Source of the DNA: Phlebiopsis flavidoalba
Lineage: Eukaryota; Basidiomycota; Agaricomycetes; Polyporales; Phanerochaetaceae
DNA length: 64,000 nucleotides
Direction of reading: 5' to 3'
Assembly: GCA_035772785.1 (NCBI GenBank)
Contig: JAOCPU010000050.1
Span: 186,001 to 250,000, forward strand
The position numbers were made by a program, and so were the translations under genes. Within the stretch, counting starts at the first letter, position 1; every line of letters begins with the position of its first letter. This document shows, in pieces, positions 37,440-49,735 of this stretch. The notes below the pieces were generated by a model. It worked only from the letters and a program-made list of their open reading frames with translations. It made no database searches and was not told the DNA's origin.

Positions 37440-40400
37440 ACTACGCAGACCGACACTCACCGTTCTGACAAAGCCCAACACGCATTCGCATCTGCCGGAC
37501 AAAGTAGAGATGTTTCGCCACAATATATATCCCGTCTTGCCCCCTGCCTGCACCATTCTTATCCTTACCAACCGCTTCGCTAGTGCCGAAACAACAGACG
37601 TGATCATCGAGTTTGCCTGGTAAGGTATAAGAACGTACAATGGATTCTACAAATCGTGGATGAGTATCTATGATGATGGAGATGGTGCTGCTCAGAGTCC
37701 TGTTGCCAGAAACAACAACGTCAGTGCGCGAAACGAATGGCTGAATGTCTTCATGATCGAGTGTCGTAAAAGTCGTCAATATCGTAGATTCTACTTGAGC
37801 CGATAGCAATCTGTGTGACTGCTGTTGGTCGCGTGCCTTGAGTCGACGAGGGATATTCTCTTGCCTCCTTCAATGGGCGGGTCATTGTCGGTCAGAGCAC
37901 CATCGCCGTCATCGTCACCTCTCAGATAGTACGACCGAATTGCCATCGGTGAACTGGACCGTGTTGCGCTGAATGACTGAATCACTGAACGTTGGTCGCT
38001 TTGGAGCTCGTCTCTGTTTATACCTTTTGAGTGTAGAACTCTCACTCGGAGTTCTTGTACGGCGTGCTCCTCTCGAGAGTTGACCGTCCTAGACGGGGTC
38101 CGAATTGAGACTCGATCTTTAATTAATGTCCAAAGGATGATAACGGCCGCACTATGTGAAGGCGATAATCCAGGCTGGGCCCGACGAGATCGCATGAATT
38201 TGCACCGGAAAAGTCGATGATGGGTACATAAAGTGCATCAAAAGATCGATGTTTGCTTAGTCTGCTCTCAGCGGGTTTCTCATACTGAATTTCGCGCTGA
38301 GTCATGTAGGCGGAACCCACATTATTTCCCCAGGGGACACGTGAGCCATCGCCCAGCGTGAGCGGTGAGGACGGCGCAGTGACATCTAATGACAACAGTA
38401 TATTAGGACAATCAAGTCTGTATATCGCCGTCAAACCACTGTCGTTTCTCTTCTTCGCGAAGCGTAGGAGGCGTCTAGGACGGATTTTGCTCCTTCAGTC
38501 ATATAGCCTAGCTATGGTGCTCCCATGGCGGTATCTGTGCACACATGTATGAAGACCGTCTATCAGTGCTATCAAGCCTGGACGAAATACTTACCGAAAC
38601 TTAATCTTGTCCATATGTCTGAAGGGACTACACATTGCCCTTGCGTTTGGCAAGACCCAAGAGGGAAGACAGTGTCGCCTACCCAGTGATTACTCATCAA
38701 GGATGCTACTCGCACCCTTGAGGGGTTGAACTATATTAAGATACCCTAGGACAAAGGAAACAAGGATTCTGGTGCCGAAGCGTGTTAGAACTAGCACCGT
38801 TTGAAGCACTTCGGATGGTAGGTTGCAGCTTACCCTATCAGGACAGAACCAATGACTGCTCCGCAATTTTGAGAATTCGGGAGCTCACGTGATCTCTTTC
38901 TTCCAAGAAAACTGCAGCCCACGTTCTGTCGATCGATTTGCCCCTGCCACCAGTGGTATGGAGGTTGTAGGAACATAGGGATGCCTTTCTGCTTACTACA
39001 GCCCACAGGATGATTTCAGCTTAAGAATGAGATCTTGGTCCTCACTCTCGAGACCTGTTCGCCTGATAATTGGGCCCAAACTCGCCGAAGTGCCTCTCCT
39101 ACTAAACCTGACAGCCAAGTTTTGTCTTGTGGACATAACACCGTAGAAAATGTAGGTGGAAGAACACGTTTCGGCCCTGAGCTCGTTTTTTAGTGCACGA
39201 ATCGTTGTTTTTTATCCATCAGATTATACACGTACGACGATCTCATCTGGTTCGGAGGGCGTGTAACCACGAAATGCTCTTGGCTCAGAAACACTTCGAT
39301 GTGTGTGTCAATATAGTCGGTAGGTTGCGTTCCTGGAGGTAATGAGTTTTTGATGATTGGGAGTGACGGACAATAACGCACGTGAAACCAGGTTGTCCAT
39401 CTCCCTGTCGCATATATTCTGCGGCATGATAGATATCGGAAAAACCTTGTGAGTTGGGGACATCGAACCTGTCGAGTATTTGGCACACCACTCTAACCGT
39501 TCAGAGCGTGCGGACGCCAGGCCCAAACCAGGCACCTCACTTTAGGCAAGCAATACGGAGTATTCCCAATGTTGCTCCCCAAGATGTTTCACAGGGTCGG
39601 ATGCCATCTCTACGACCTCATCTGTAGCAACCGTCCAGACTTCGAGACTGGGCAATATGGCCTCTTCAAAGATACCGCACGGCCATACTTGTTGTACAGC
39701 TACGTCTGGATCGTACAACTGAGTGAGGGAGTAGTAGTCTCAGAGCCAATGCCCAGCTGCGCGGTCGGTGCCTCTCCCGAATCACAAGTTCTCGGAGGTG
39801 CAGTTCGTGGCCCAGTAAGCTTCGCGTATCCTGTTGAAACAGGTTCAAGTAAGGCTGCAGCGGTTGAGGTCAAACCTAGAATGTAAAGGAGACATACACC
39901 ATGGACTGGACGTCTCAATGCCTTGGCGAGCACAATTCGAGAGGGTGACCATCTCTGGACGAAAAGTGAGTATATTAGCAAGACACAGACTCACGGCGCA
40001 ACTCACATGGAAAAATAATCGAGGTTCTGATCATAGCCCTCTGGGCCCTGATTTAGGTCTCCCGCGGTCACTCAAGCTCCGTCAGGATGATTGGTAGAAA
40101 GCAGCTGAATAGTTTGAATCTTTCTAGCAGACTGATTCCGATCGCCCCGTTAGATAGCACTATTCACGGGACTACGGCAAAAATCATACTCTATACCCTT
40201 TTCTCGTTTGCTCAGTACGCCCAGCATCTCAAAGTAAAACCGAAGGTGAGGGTATCTGCATCCGCCGGTGAGATATTAGCAGTGGGTTCTTGAGCTTGTA
40301 TTGTGGGCATGTTGGACTAGAAGAATTATTAGCTCTTGGTCAGTAACTCAGCACCACAATGCTCTCACGGGGGTCAAGTTGGGCGAAGCATTTCACAATT

Positions 40401-43400
40401 GTGACTCTAAGAACTCGTCTTCCGTCAGGAATCGCGTTCCTTCTGGGCTCGCTAGGAGCGCATTCAGAAGCATGCAGCACCAAAACGAATCCATCTGTTG
40501 TTCGGCTTTGACTTGGCTTATTTTTTGAGGTCAGAGAAACGGTGGCTAAATGGATGATAAAAGGATATCAGCTTTCGAACGTATATCGCGCAAACCTTGA
40601 TCGCCTCTTCCATCCGCTTCGGGGTGTGAAATGGTCCTTCCATTATGTCCTGTAGCACCTCAAAGTTGCCCACTTGGTGTCTGGTCTTTAGTCGTTCATC
40701 TAACTTGAACACTATCTAGCAGTTAAAGTCTGGAAGGTTTTGTCGTCCATTTGTAAGCCCTGCTTGATCTTGGCCTGCTCGACCTGTTTTTGCCCGCGTC
40801 GAATGGCTCTATCTTCCACTGAATTTGCTCTATTCGTTAACTTCAGTGTTTATTACGCAAATAATAGACCAGTCAAATACTAGGACGAGAGCCTTCTTTT
40901 ACTACAAACGGCCGCGGGGGTTAGGCGAAGCATGCATGATGTCTGTTGTGAGCTATCGAATGCGCGGAAAGAGTGGATATACCGACTGTTCTGTTATTGC
41001 CCTAGTCATAGTTCGAAGCCAAGGGGAAAAGACGCTATTTGGTAGTGCCTATATAAAACTAATCACCATTACGTGTGGTGAATGGGAGTCTGGACAGCGC
41101 GCGTACCTGGATCTTGGCCGCAATGGACAGTGGTAAGACCCTATTTGCGGTCTGCAGGATTTCAGCCATGAGTAGCGTTGCTTTGCGATGTAAGTTGTTG
41201 CCGTTGGAGTTAGACGTCCTCTTCGTTAACGGATCAGGTGTTATCTCTTCTAACAAATCGATGTCAAGGCCTTCAAACGTGTTGTTATAAGCTCCTAGTA
41301 ATGATCCTCTTTAGGCTTACTTACGCTCCACCAATCCTGCACTGTTGAAATACAAGAATAAGCAATCCAATATATTGCTCGGTTAATTTGATTGCATCCT
41401 GTTGTTTATGGGAGGCTTCAGCGGTTTCGGTTCTAGGGTCCTACGAGTCCTGCGGTACACTGGCAGAGTGTATTTAGAGACGGCATACGACGTAACAAGC
41501 GTCGGTTAAATCGTACTTGTAAGCCTTCGACCGCCATCAATAAATGCTTGATGCCATTCGGGAGGCTTTAATGTTGAAGAGATCGAAGAACATGTCCACA
41601 AGATTATTTCCTACACTCAAGTCAAGGCTAACTCGAGAGGTGAAATGAAGCCACGCATACTCGAGTTGTAGTGAAGGTATTCGGAGACCATCGACAACCG
41701 CGCGCAGGGCTAGCTTATCGTGCACACAAAAATACAGCAAACCCTACAAACCGATCAGGTGAAGTATTGCAATGGCAATACATCAACTCACCACTCCAAG
41801 TCCGCAGCATGGAAGCTATGACTTTTTGTCGTAGCACGCATTTTATCTGAATGCTCCGTCCCCTTTCCATATGCATCTGTGACCACCAGATAGGGCCATC
41901 TGCGCGCCTTTGGCTTAGCGCATCCTGGCAGAGTCACGTTCATCAGTCTCACCTCGAGATCCGTCCCTGGGCGCAGGTAAGCTCTTGTACGGGGCGAGTC
42001 GGCGATATACAAGAATGCTGAGGAGATAATTGGGCTGAGCTCCGCAGGGCCTTCGGATAGAGGGCATGAAGCAACAACCGAATCCCGCCTGTCCCTTGCC
42101 ACAAGAGCGACATCTATAAGAACTGCAAGGATGCGTTGGCACAGTATACGTACGAGAATGAAATTAGGACTCACGAATCTCCGTCAACGTTTGGAGGCAA
42201 ACTGATTTGAATGGTTCATCTGGATGTTCAGCAACCGCCATGAATGCGCGCATGATAGCATTTGATAGCGGAACCGTCCCGCAGCCTACAGCAGCACCGG
42301 GTCCCCGACGGGCTGACCCAATCTCGACGATGGCGCGTATGAGCTTGATGACGTTGTTCTTTCTCAACCGCGTGTTTAGCGTCGCGGGCAAGAGACCTAA
42401 ACCCAGTTAATCTCGCTTACGAACTCTGTAAAGTCTTCTTACCTGACAATATACCAGTCAAGAGACTGTTCCTGAAGCCGGTCAACGGATTGAGCGTTCA
42501 CAAGCATGTGTCGAATGAGCCTGTACGCAGTTGCACGGCTATGTTTAGTGGCACGATCAGAAAGTGCAGGGCAGGGGTGATGCTGTTGAATTATCTTAGG
42601 AATGTGACAGAGAGCGATGTTGTAAGGAGGCATACGCTTGCACGACGTCAGGAATATTGATCTCGTATCTTACGCGTAAGTTCCGTTGTAAGACGGTGTG
42701 TTAATTGGTTCATCGCTTCCGCGCGTAAACGGTTAATGTCTGCATCGCTGGGTAGGGAAGGAACAGTTGACGATGAAGGGGAACTTGGCGGAGAGTGTGC
42801 ATTGTGATGGTTGGCGAGTTTGTGTAAGGTGCGGATATGAGTGCTAGCTTGCTGGAGGGCGGTCCGAAAGTCATCTACACTACCGAGTCAGCGGCATGAG
42901 AATTGCAAGTTGCACACAACGTACCCTCTCTCTTCCACATCGCCTTTAGGCTTGGGCGTGCTTTGGAGGGGTGTACCATTAAACTTGCGTTTTTGCGTGT
43001 CCGTGCCATTCACAACTCTTCGAGCACCTCGCGCGTTGTCTATACAGACTGAGTGAAACGTAAAGTGGTACTCGTGTCGGACATACGTAGTTCGATCTTC
43101 TTAGTTATAGCATTGATTTTTGCTACGTGCCATGTCGAGTTCTTCTTCGACTTGTAACCGCAGGCCTTCCTTGAGTTTTGTCGGAAGGTGCCTCCAAGAG
43201 GTATGAATCGAAAATGACACACCTCAAGTGGCATCTGAAGCAGATTCTCCGCATTGCCTCTTTAATTCTGTTTTCTACTTGTAACTGTGTATTCAAGGCC
43301 TCGAGCTGTTTCGGTCAACAGGCGTCAGTCCATGACGTGGGGACGTACTTGGGGTACATAAACCTGATCGACACGACCCTTCTGCTCTGCCGACTCATTT

Positions 43401-43683
43401 TCGAAGTCTCCCAATGTTGTACCACTCGCCGTATGCCCCTGTGATGGAAGCGCGGCGTTATTAGACGCGATGGAACGCTGCACCATCGCTGCCTCGGGAC
43501 TTGTGCATGCTGCCGCGGTCGCGAGGGACGTGTGTGGGTGGAAATAGGTGCACGCAAACGGCAGTCGTCCACAAGACCCGGCGAACGTACGAAGATGTAG
43601 ATAGAGAGAGCAGTCACCCTAAGATAGTGTGAGTTGGTCGTCTGCGGTGAAGTGGTCGAGGCGTTGGACGCGGATACTGTCAT
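37440..43683 (-). CDS. TORC2 subunit Rictor/Avo3/Ste20-like
   Basis: Many exons and frames, but the order of blocks matches fungal Rictor. An HR1-like helix LNTQLQVENRIKEGAENLLQ and LQVEEELDMARSKINAITKK at 43330-43060. Then the armadillo-like N-terminal region: RYEINIPDVVQA (42640), RATAYRLIRHMLV (42530), KLIRAIVEIGSARRGPGAAV (42340), AYLRPGTDLEV (41980), DAYGKG (41870), LRAVVDGLRIPSLQ (41700), DMFFDLFNIK (41590), KATLLMAEILQTANRVLPL (41170). Middle region: RHQVGNFEVLQDIMEGP (40680), PFSHRFSD (40530), LLASPEGTRFLTEDEFL (40430), FEMLGVLSKR (40220), LTQLYDPDVAV (39720), IDREMDNW (39390), HIEVFLSQ (39300), ILKIAEQSLVLS (38870), IPPWEH (38520). Rictor scaffolds TORC2, which phosphorylates AGC kinases and controls actin and membrane stress. 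The 3' end (37440-38450) and the start are uncertain. Confidence 0.82.
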
Positions 43684-45225
43684 CTCACTTCGATCAATCT
43701 GTGCTTAGATTCGGCGTCTAATACCGATACACTCAGAGATCGCACTTTGACTCTTGAGTAACGGTTTTATGATACATACTTGTTCTCGATTTATGCGACA
43801 TTTAGGGTCGTAATGCGAGTCAAAACAGGTGTAGGTGCACATACGCTTGAAGGCTGAAGCCGGTACTCAACTCCAGGCAGATATGAAATGTTCAATCAAA
43901 AAGCTTCTCTGCCCCGGCAGCAAGTTGCATCAAGGAGGAGCGCAGAGCTAAAATACGTGACCCGGTGACGCATTTTGCGATTTAAGGACCAGCTTGGGAC
44001 CCCACCCCCTAAAATTACTATATTTGGCATTTCAAACGTAATATTATGGTGCATACTGTATTTAAACATGTTTATTGCATGTCTAGCTAGCTTTCCAAAG
44101 CCCAATTCTAGTATCTACGCAATATTTGAGCATTTTCTGGTGCTGGGGTGGCAATGGGAGCATGGAGAGCGCCCTACAAGCGCCACGATCAAAAGTGATG
44201 GGGGCTTCCCAAACAGGACAACGTCGGGCAGATACTGGCCAATTCTACTTTTGGATGCATTAGAACTGAATGTCAGCCTGTTTAGACATCTCAAATACCT
44301 TCTATATACTGCTAGAAACCTCTACGGGTACTGCAAAATGAGTTCTATTCTCTAGGGACAAAATACGTGTAAGCCCCCGAGGGACCACCCCCACCCCCAT
44401 CATCGGGTTGGGCGCTTAGCTCTTGCGCTCCCCTTGAGTTGCATATGACAGATCATGTCCCTTCAAAGGCATCTTATAAGCGGCGCCTACTGACTGTAGG
44501 CACGAGATAGAACTTGTGAAGCTACCTAATAAAATCACATTCTGTCCACGACGATAATCACAGAATGCAAGCTCAGTAGTCCAAGTAGATGGGGGCTTGT
44601 GTGCGAAGAGATATACTCGCACTATGCATCATTGGATACACTGAACGGTATGCACCTAGTTATTTTTGTATTCACTCGTATTTGCACTAGCAGGACGAAT
44701 ATTTCGCTCTCAGCGTAGAGTTCTCAAAAGTCTCAGGGCCGGGCTCTTTGTCTTGTACTGTGGCTGCTAGCACGGACATGGTTACTTACCAGAAATCATC
44801 GCCCCACCTTGCGTTGATATATGTAGCTGAAGCTTTTGTTATTTTCGGCTATCATTCCATCTCCATGTTGTGGGGCTCTGGGCAGTCAGTAAAGAAAGTT
44901 ACTGCTTACCAGAAGGTAAGCAGTAAGTACCAACCTAACACACGGTGGTGAGCACGGGTAGATGTATCGCAGTCAAGCTCAAGTTTCCTGAGGCTGTGAC
45001 ACAAAAGTCAATCTACGAGGATACTTAATCATGGGCTGGAATACTTACCTGTGGCGGCAACTTGAACGCATCGCGTCGAAGCGCGGCGGAACAGCGAGAA
45101 GGCCGATCAAAGCGCCACGTGGGTCTTTCCGTGGCCTTCGTGGCGTTCGGCAATATTCATTGCCGGATCCGGGAGAGGCTGGCGGCTATCACAGGACCCC
45201 TCCTTGACCTCCGCCCGTCGCAGCC
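43684..45225. promoter_or_regulatory. divergent intergenic region Rictor/RING
   Basis: About 1.5 kb between two divergently transcribed genes. It carries the perfect hairpin at 44899-44926 and a CCACGTGG-type E-box at about 45115-45122, roughly 105 bp before the RING gene start. No coding resemblance was found. Confidence 0.45.
44899..44926. repeat. perfect 12-bp hairpin, AGAA loop
   Basis: TTACTGCTTACC (44899-44910), loop AGAA, GGTAAGCAGTAA (44915-44926). The arms are exact reverse complements. It lies 300 bp upstream of the RING gene in non-coding DNA. A partial copy, GTTACTTACCAGAA, occurs near 44780. Confidence 0.6.
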
Positions 45226-47232
45226 ATGAGCTCCTACTCGTATGTGGATGCCCCTAACGACAATCTGGTGGGTTATCTGTGTATAAACATATTATTGAAG
45301 CTCAGTGTCAAGCCTCTTTGTTTTTAGAATTGCTGTATCTGCAGGTGTCTGATTTTGCTCACCAGGACACAAAGTTGTAGGAGACTCACGCGTCCTCTAG
45401 GACTCCTTTCATAGAACCCTTGAAGACGAGTACATGCGGCCATACATTTTGCAAAGAATGCATCCACACTGCACTTAATGTGTCGAGCCTATGTCCCATA
45501 GATCGTTGGCCGCTAGCGGCTCACGATCTAACCCCGGCCGACTCGCTAGTCCGTAATGTGGGGGCTCCATTGACCATTCAGCCGAGTAAAGCTCATGCTG
45601 ATCTCCTTGAATGTATGTAGCTGGTCGATGAACTCTTGGTGTTCTGTCCCAACAGTGAACTCGGATGTTCTGCTGTGACACAAAGGCAGTTGCTAGCCGC
45701 CCATCTCTCCGAGTCGTGCCTCTTTACCGAAGTCAACTGCGAGGATGGCATCTGCGATCAAAAAGTGCAGCGGCGATTTTCAAAACACTCGCTTCACGCC
45801 AAGTCCAGCGATACGCGTGACAGCAATCTCGAGGAACATGGTAGCGTAAGTATGGAATGTAATCGCTGTGACCCGGACACTCAAGCCTATCGACAGCAAG
45901 CAGAAGAGTCATGGAGATGCGCCCCGTGTAAAACTCAGTTCAAGCTCTCAGAGCAAAAAGATCATCGAAGCTCCTGCCTCTCAACAACCATCTCATGTCC
46001 GCATGCCTCCCATGGATGCTCTTGGGAAGGCACTCGTGGGGAACTGTCGACATCTCACTTGCCAATATGCAGTTATGAAGCCATCAAAGGGTTCTTCGAT
46101 ATCTTCTCTTCCAAACTTCAGGATCTGCACGACGAGAACACACTTTTGAGACGCAAGGTAGTATCATTAGAGGGTACTATGAAACGCATTGATATCGGAG
46201 AACGAGGATGTCAAGAAGGCTTTGGGTCCTTGGTTCTCACCGCATGCTCAGAGAGGCGCGTCGACTGCCTCGACTTCCCGCCACACGATAGAGCAGGCTT
46301 CTGAAAACGCTTCTCTGTACGACCTTTACGACACTCTCGAGGGACCTCTATCCAGACCGACCCACTCTCGGGTAGCGGTGCGGCATCTAGCGCCTCAGAA
46401 CACAACGGCTCACCTCCTGACATTGCAAATATATGACGGCTCCCGCCCCTAGATTAATGGCTGATCCTTCTGATCTAGCATCATACTTTCCTCCTCCTGA
46501 TATAGGAGATTTTGTGCCTGCAGAAGACGAGTCACGGCACTCCAGTGACGGCATCCTTTCCTTTGTTGACGCCAGCAACGGCGGTGCGGATGCTCACTAT
46601 CCCGACTACAATCGCTCGCCTTCATCACAAACTTCCCAGCTGTACCCCGACCTGTATGCCCATGGATATCCTCTCCACACTATAGCAGGCCAGCCCCCCC
46701 TGCCTACCTCTACGTCGCCTCCGCATGTCCCCACTGTTGCCCCTCTCGATCTTGGTGCATCCCTGCACCGAACTCTCCTCTCGCTCCGCGAAAGCATTGT
46801 CACGCTGAGCACTACAGTCGACTCTCTCGCAAGACGACAGGATGTCGTGCTTACGGCCGAGTCAATGCGCTTGAACGAGGAGATTCGCAGCCTGAGGGTC
46901 GTAATTCACGGCTTACGTATGCAGGTCCGTTATGTTCAACCCAGGGCTGATTGTTGCGCTCAAGAACTGTTTTTTCCTTTGACACGGCGCATTGTTTCAT
47001 TCTAGATGCACTCTATCATGATGGATAGAAAACGCACAGATAGTCCCCGCCCACGTCTACGCCACGGCCGCCCGGTCTCGAGCACTTGCCTAACTCGGTA
47101 TCGCCGGCGCAAGTAGCCGCTGCAAGCTGGGCTAGCTCTCCAGTCGGACCCGTGCCATTCACGGGCCCCAGATTCCCTTCACACGCACATCCACCAAATC
47201 AATCTCCCGGCGTTTCGGGGCCTAAATTGTGA
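45226..47232 (+). CDS. RING / TRAF-type zinc-finger protein
   Basis: Start MSSYSYVDAPNDNL at 45226; an intron runs 45268-45327. The RING then reads NCCICR, intron, TPFIEPLKTSTCGHTFCKEC and CPIDR, i.e. C-x2-C-x12-C-x-H-x2-C-x2-C-x10-C-x2-D. The terminal Asp in place of the last Cys is usual in TRAF-like RINGs. Next are LVDELLVFCPNSELGC, a TRAF-type Cys/His region (45650-46070), and a coiled coil LQDLHDENTLLRRKVVSLEG (46120-46180). After a Ser-rich linker come DLASYFPPPDIGDFVP (46465-46510), a helical region RTLLSLRESIVTLSTTVDSL (46770-46825) and GLRMQ, intron, MHSIMMDRK. The C-terminus ends NQSPGVSGPKL at 47232. Probably an E3 ubiquitin ligase or scaffold; the partner is unknown. At least three frame changes occur. 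It is convergent with the zinc-cluster gene. Confidence 0.85.
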
Positions 47233-47497
47233 ACCCACTTGAAGATCATTAAACAAATAACCTACTATAACATCACTGGCAGAAGATAGAACTGAATGCC
47301 GCCTGGCAAGTCCCCGTGTTCCGCGCCTCTCACGTTGTGTCAAATATAGAGATTGCAATGTGGCAGTTGTACACGTAGACATACAGAGGACTTCTTAGTC
47401 ATTCAACCCAGCGTACGCCCGATAGGCATTACCTAATGGCAGCGAGCTCGTGCAGGGTTTGTAATGCTGGTTCTGATGGTTGTCAGATTTGAGCAGT

Positions 47498-49735
47498 TCA
47501 TGCAGTCATCTGGCTGTTTAGTGCAAAAGACGTACCGACGTAGGGGATTTTCCTCGATAATTGTGTCGCGACCGAAAGGAGCACCATCAGGACATCTTGC
47601 GGAGGTCCGCTTTCAGGTGGGAGTATTGAAAGTAAGTCTGGGTCTTCGCGCAAAGTTCTCGCGATGATTGTAGAGCACATCTTAGAAAGTGTTAATAACC
47701 GTGTAAAGAGGAGTCCCTGGACGGCCTACCCCTTTATGACAGGCTCCAGCATTGTGTAGTCTTCCTCCTTCAACCCTCGTAAGAGTTTGATAACTTCCAC
47801 GATGACACACATGGCCTTCTGCTTTGACTCTACGTGATACGAGCCGGGAATCCGGTGCATGATGAGTTGAGCAACGAGTGTCTCAACGAGGCAGAGTTTG
47901 AGACAAAGTGTGTATTGCGGATCCGCGCTTAGACTTGCTTGGAGCATTTGTGGGTAGAGTAGAGCGACGTGCTGAGTAGCATCCTCGAGTGTGGTCCAGT
48001 ATAGTGATTGCCATTCCGTGGGCAGCATGGCATCGTGTTCCGCTGAAGGGTCAGACTCGGATGAGATGGAATCACGAATTCGCGAGAGTCGCATAGCTTC
48101 TATGAGAAGACAGATACTCTTACAGCGCATAATGATGGCGCAGTGCTGTGAGAGCCATGAGTGCGTAATCTATGCCAGAAGTGAGTGCTCGAAATGCATC
48201 GCAGAACAGTATTCTTCCCACCGTGAGATTGCGAAGTTCCCTCTCGTACTCGGTGTTGATGAAACGGGGTTGGCGTAGGACCAGAGACGTCGCCAGGTCA
48301 GTATACAACAGTTGCCCTAACGCATTAAGAGTCTCCTTTGTGTCTTCGTCTGGTTCGCGTGATGACATTGGGCCGCTCAACTTTGATGCCGCCATTCGAA
48401 GATCTTGAATGGGACAGTACTTGAGAAGCTCGCACCCAGTATTCCATACCGAGTTCCAGCTGTCTCTTGAAGAGCATGTACTCCCCCGAGTATGGTGTAT
48501 ATGGTGATGAGGGTGATGGGATCTGGTGGGAGAGCTTTCAGCGAGTCAAGGACGTTGCGCAACTCAATCTCTTCAGACACGACGTGGAAACCTTCGATGC
48601 CATAACGTAGTCTCCAGAGGAAGGATCCTATCAGCTGAGAGAGATAAACTGCCGCAGGGTGGACTACCTGTCCCGAAAAGTCCCCTAGCTGTATTGCTCG
48701 TCGTTTGGCGTCGCGTAGATAGAAGCCCAGGTGTATCTGATGAGCCAGGAAACAGCATGCGTCTGGAACACCTCGTTTAGTACGGAGCTCTGAGTGGGGT
48801 GTCTGCACTCACACTTCACGCCTGTCCGGATGCGGCGAGGCAGTGGAGGGGCGGGACGGTAATGGCGGCTTCGACTGGTGCGCGTGAGGGGTCCAGAAAG
48901 AAGGGTCGTTGGAAGATGCAAAAAGAGATGTGCTGTTGATGACCCCACGATATGGATGTGCCTGCTTGGGTAGAGCATGAAGGATCTGCGATTGATAGTC
49001 GGTCAGGAAGTCTAAGAACCAGTAGTCGATACGCACACTACGCGAATGGGCGGGCGGCCCCGATCCCGAAGGTATTGAGGGGTGCCACTGAAGGAATGAT
49101 GTATCGATCCCTCCGGTGGGAGCCGGCTGGAGTAGAAGAGGCTGCGACATATGCTGCTGTTGCAACTCGTACAAGGCTAGACGCTCTTCTAGCTCACGAG
49201 TACGCGAGACCAATGCCGTTGTGAGGTTTTGCTGAATCTCCTCGTCATATACTCGCATTCCCACTCCTTGCCCGCAAGGTGGCAGGTATTGCAAAATGGC
49301 CTGTCGGCGTTACACTTCTGTATGAACTGAGTACGGGGCTACTCCATCGCAATAGATGCACTCACTTTCTTCTTACGCCTGCGGTCCTAACGGTCAGAAT
49401 GCATCCCGACTGCGGCGTAATCACCCACTTACCTGCACGGCAAGCAGGCCGCACCTTTTGGAAGCAAGGTAATGTTTCGCTGCGTCGAGGTCCCATCGCT
49501 GTATGTGCAATCCAATGGTTTTCGTGCTCGCGAGCATGGGCCACATTTTGGGCGTGACGCCATCGCACCGCTGTCAGACCCTAGGTCAGTCCATTTGTCC
49601 GACGAGATCGCCACGGAAGGGCTAGAGCGTCGTACCATCTTTCGCGTTTCTGAGCGAGTATAGAAGGTGAGCAACAGGTAGTCGCGAGAGACGAGATCAT
49701 AGTACTGACCGACAAGCAAGGCAGGTTCTGGTCAT
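47498..49735 (-). CDS. transcription factor with two Zn2Cys6 clusters
   Basis: A start at 49735 gives MTRTCLACR, an intron, KRER, a second intron, then RPKCGPCSRARKPLDCTYSD: a first zinc cluster. It is followed by ACLPCR (49440), two introns and KKCNADRPFCNTCHLAGKEW plus ECEY (49310-49250): a second, complete cluster C-x2-C-x6-C-x6-C-x2-C-x8-C. A coiled linker ALVSRTRELEERLALYELQQ comes next, then IDYWFLDFLTDYQSQILHAL, the start of the fungal-specific TF middle region, and VPDACCFLAHQIHLGFYLRD through to NSQMTA at 47498. Such proteins bind CGG-type DNA sites. The first cluster depends on how the small exons are joined; a start at 49563 would leave only its second half. Target genes are unknown. 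Confidence 0.82.
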
